A DNA stretch of 12,621 nucleotides, taken from the NCBI GenBank assembly GCA_020433785.1, contig JAGRCC010000916.1:1-12621 (forward strand), read 5' to 3'. The DNA is from Anaerolineae bacterium. GTDB taxonomy: Bacteria > Chloroflexota > Anaerolineae > 4572-78 > J111. The position numbers and the translations under genes are program-made. Below the pieces are notes generated by a model, which saw nothing but the letters and a program-made list of their open reading frames with translations, searched no databases and was not told where the DNA came from. How positions within the stretch are numbered: position 1 is the first letter of the stretch; every line of letters starts with the position of its first letter. Below are positions 12,054 through 12,621 of the stretch, piece after piece.

Positions 12054-12621
12054 AGTGAGCCTCAGCCTGAGCCAGATGTTCTCTCAGCAGGTTATTGATC
12101 CGATCAGCCTGTTGAATCGGCACCCCATGTGACGCATCGGCGATTTCGATATAGCGTGCTGCTGGTATGCCGGCGGCCAAGACTCGCCCCGCTGTTGGCG
12201 GCGCGATGGGATCATAGCTAGCGCTGACCACCAGTGTGGGCAAGTCGGTCACTTCCCCCAGCCGGGCAGTGGCATCGTAAACTCGCATGGCCGCTAACTG
12301 CTTCATGACGATGGGCGGCTGGTCGGCCAGATCGTGCCCGAAGATGGGCGTCAGGCTTTCGGCTACGGCGTCTCGATCAATCTCCGCCAAGGCGCTCGGC
12401 GGCATGATCATCTCCAGAAAGGCCCGCCGGCGGCTGCGTCGCGTACCCACGCGGGTGCGGAGGCCAATCCAGAACATCCGTGGCGAGAGGCTGGTGGCCA
12501 CGCTGCCCCGGGCAAACGTGCAGAGCAGCGATAGGCTGCGTACCCGCTCTCGGGCCGTCAAGGCCAGATGCAGCGCCACCAACCCGCCCAGCGAATGGCC
12601 CATCACGTGGGCCGAGTCCCA
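12046..12621 (-). CDS. Alpha/beta hydrolase, 5'-truncated by the window edge
   Basis: The 191 visible residues are the C-terminal part of an alpha/beta-fold hydrolase; the open frame continues past 12621, so the true start is outside. The nucleophile elbow GHSLGG (catalytic Ser at visible residue 10), the acid loop SASYDP (Asp) and the histidine loop ADASHG (His) give the full Ser-Asp-His triad. A helical Arg-rich lid-like segment (RTRVGTRRSRRR, about residues 55-66) lies between. It could be an esterase, lactonase or haloperoxidase-like enzyme; the substrate is unknown. GTG-ATG at the GHSLGG site is not a plausible start because the motif would lose its preceding strand. The last codons and stop lie in the arm of the 12006-12053 repeat. 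It converges with the EEP gene. Confidence 0.88.
   Translation of the reverse strand, partial: WDSAHVMGHSLGGLVALHLALTARERVRSLSLLCTFARGSVATSLSPRMFWIGLRTRVGTRRSRRRAFLEMIMPPSALAEIDRDAVAESLTPIFGHDLADQPPIVMKQLAAMRVYDATARLGEVTDLPTLVVSASYDPIAPPTAGRVLAAGIPAARYIEIADASHGVPIQQADRINNLLREHLAQAEAHCS

Overview
The window is about 12.6 kb of bacterial chromosome with moderate GC. It carries eleven protein genes, one of them cut by the right edge, plus AT-rich gaps full of dyad symmetries. The gene set suggests a Chloroflexota (Anaerolineae-like) bacterium. It combines a class D/E-like sortase with a long cytosolic N-terminus, a DUF2207 protein with a Gly-rich tail beside a membrane protein ending in a winged helix and zinc ribbon, a lysylphosphatidylglycerol-synthase-type membrane protein, and dispersed palindromic repeats in the gaps. 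The assignment rests on gene content and style, not on a marker gene. No rRNA, tRNA, IS element or CRISPR array is visible.

Layout. 1-377 is noncoding and crowded with dyads: an alternative-stem repeat, a 14-bp palindrome, an intrinsic terminator, a 17-bp stem-loop and a leader hairpin. It ends in a good promoter for a two-gene unit: a type II (zinc-finger-less) DnaJ/CbpA co-chaperone followed with no spacing by a MurJ/MviN-family flippase (378-2921). A near-consensus promoter (TTGACA-N17-TACAAT) then drives a sortase (3123-4109). A small tail-anchored membrane protein follows (4199-4456). Its leader holds a hairpin, a possible 8-codon leader peptide and a partial copy of the sortase 3' end.

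Three minus-strand genes come next: a Nudix hydrolase (overlapping the small gene tail-to-tail by 18 bp), a two-TM protein with winged helix and zinc ribbon, and a large secreted/membrane DUF2207 protein. A 16-bp perfect inverted repeat lies between the last two. Diverging from DUF2207 are a PHP-domain metal phosphoesterase (8044-8799) and, after a 307-bp gap with a long inverted repeat, an LPG-synthase-like multi-TM protein (9107-10294).

The right end holds an unrecognised minus-strand membrane protein with weak VanZ/YjdF-like features. It abuts the flippase-like gene tail-to-tail with 1 bp between stops and overlaps head-to-head, by about 23 bp, an endonuclease/exonuclease/phosphatase-fold enzyme. 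A nested palindromic repeat carrying a terminator follows, and its outer arm supplies the stop codon of a partial alpha/beta hydrolase running off the right edge.

Functionally the window leans to the cell envelope: lipid-linked precursor flipping, protein anchoring, membrane proteins of unknown role and several phosphoesterase/hydrolase folds. The individual families are known. I see no clear new defence or mobile system. The more unusual points are the non-canonical cavity residues of the MurJ homologue, the overlapping gene starts at 11077-11099, the leader at 4119-4201 and the structured intergenic repeats.
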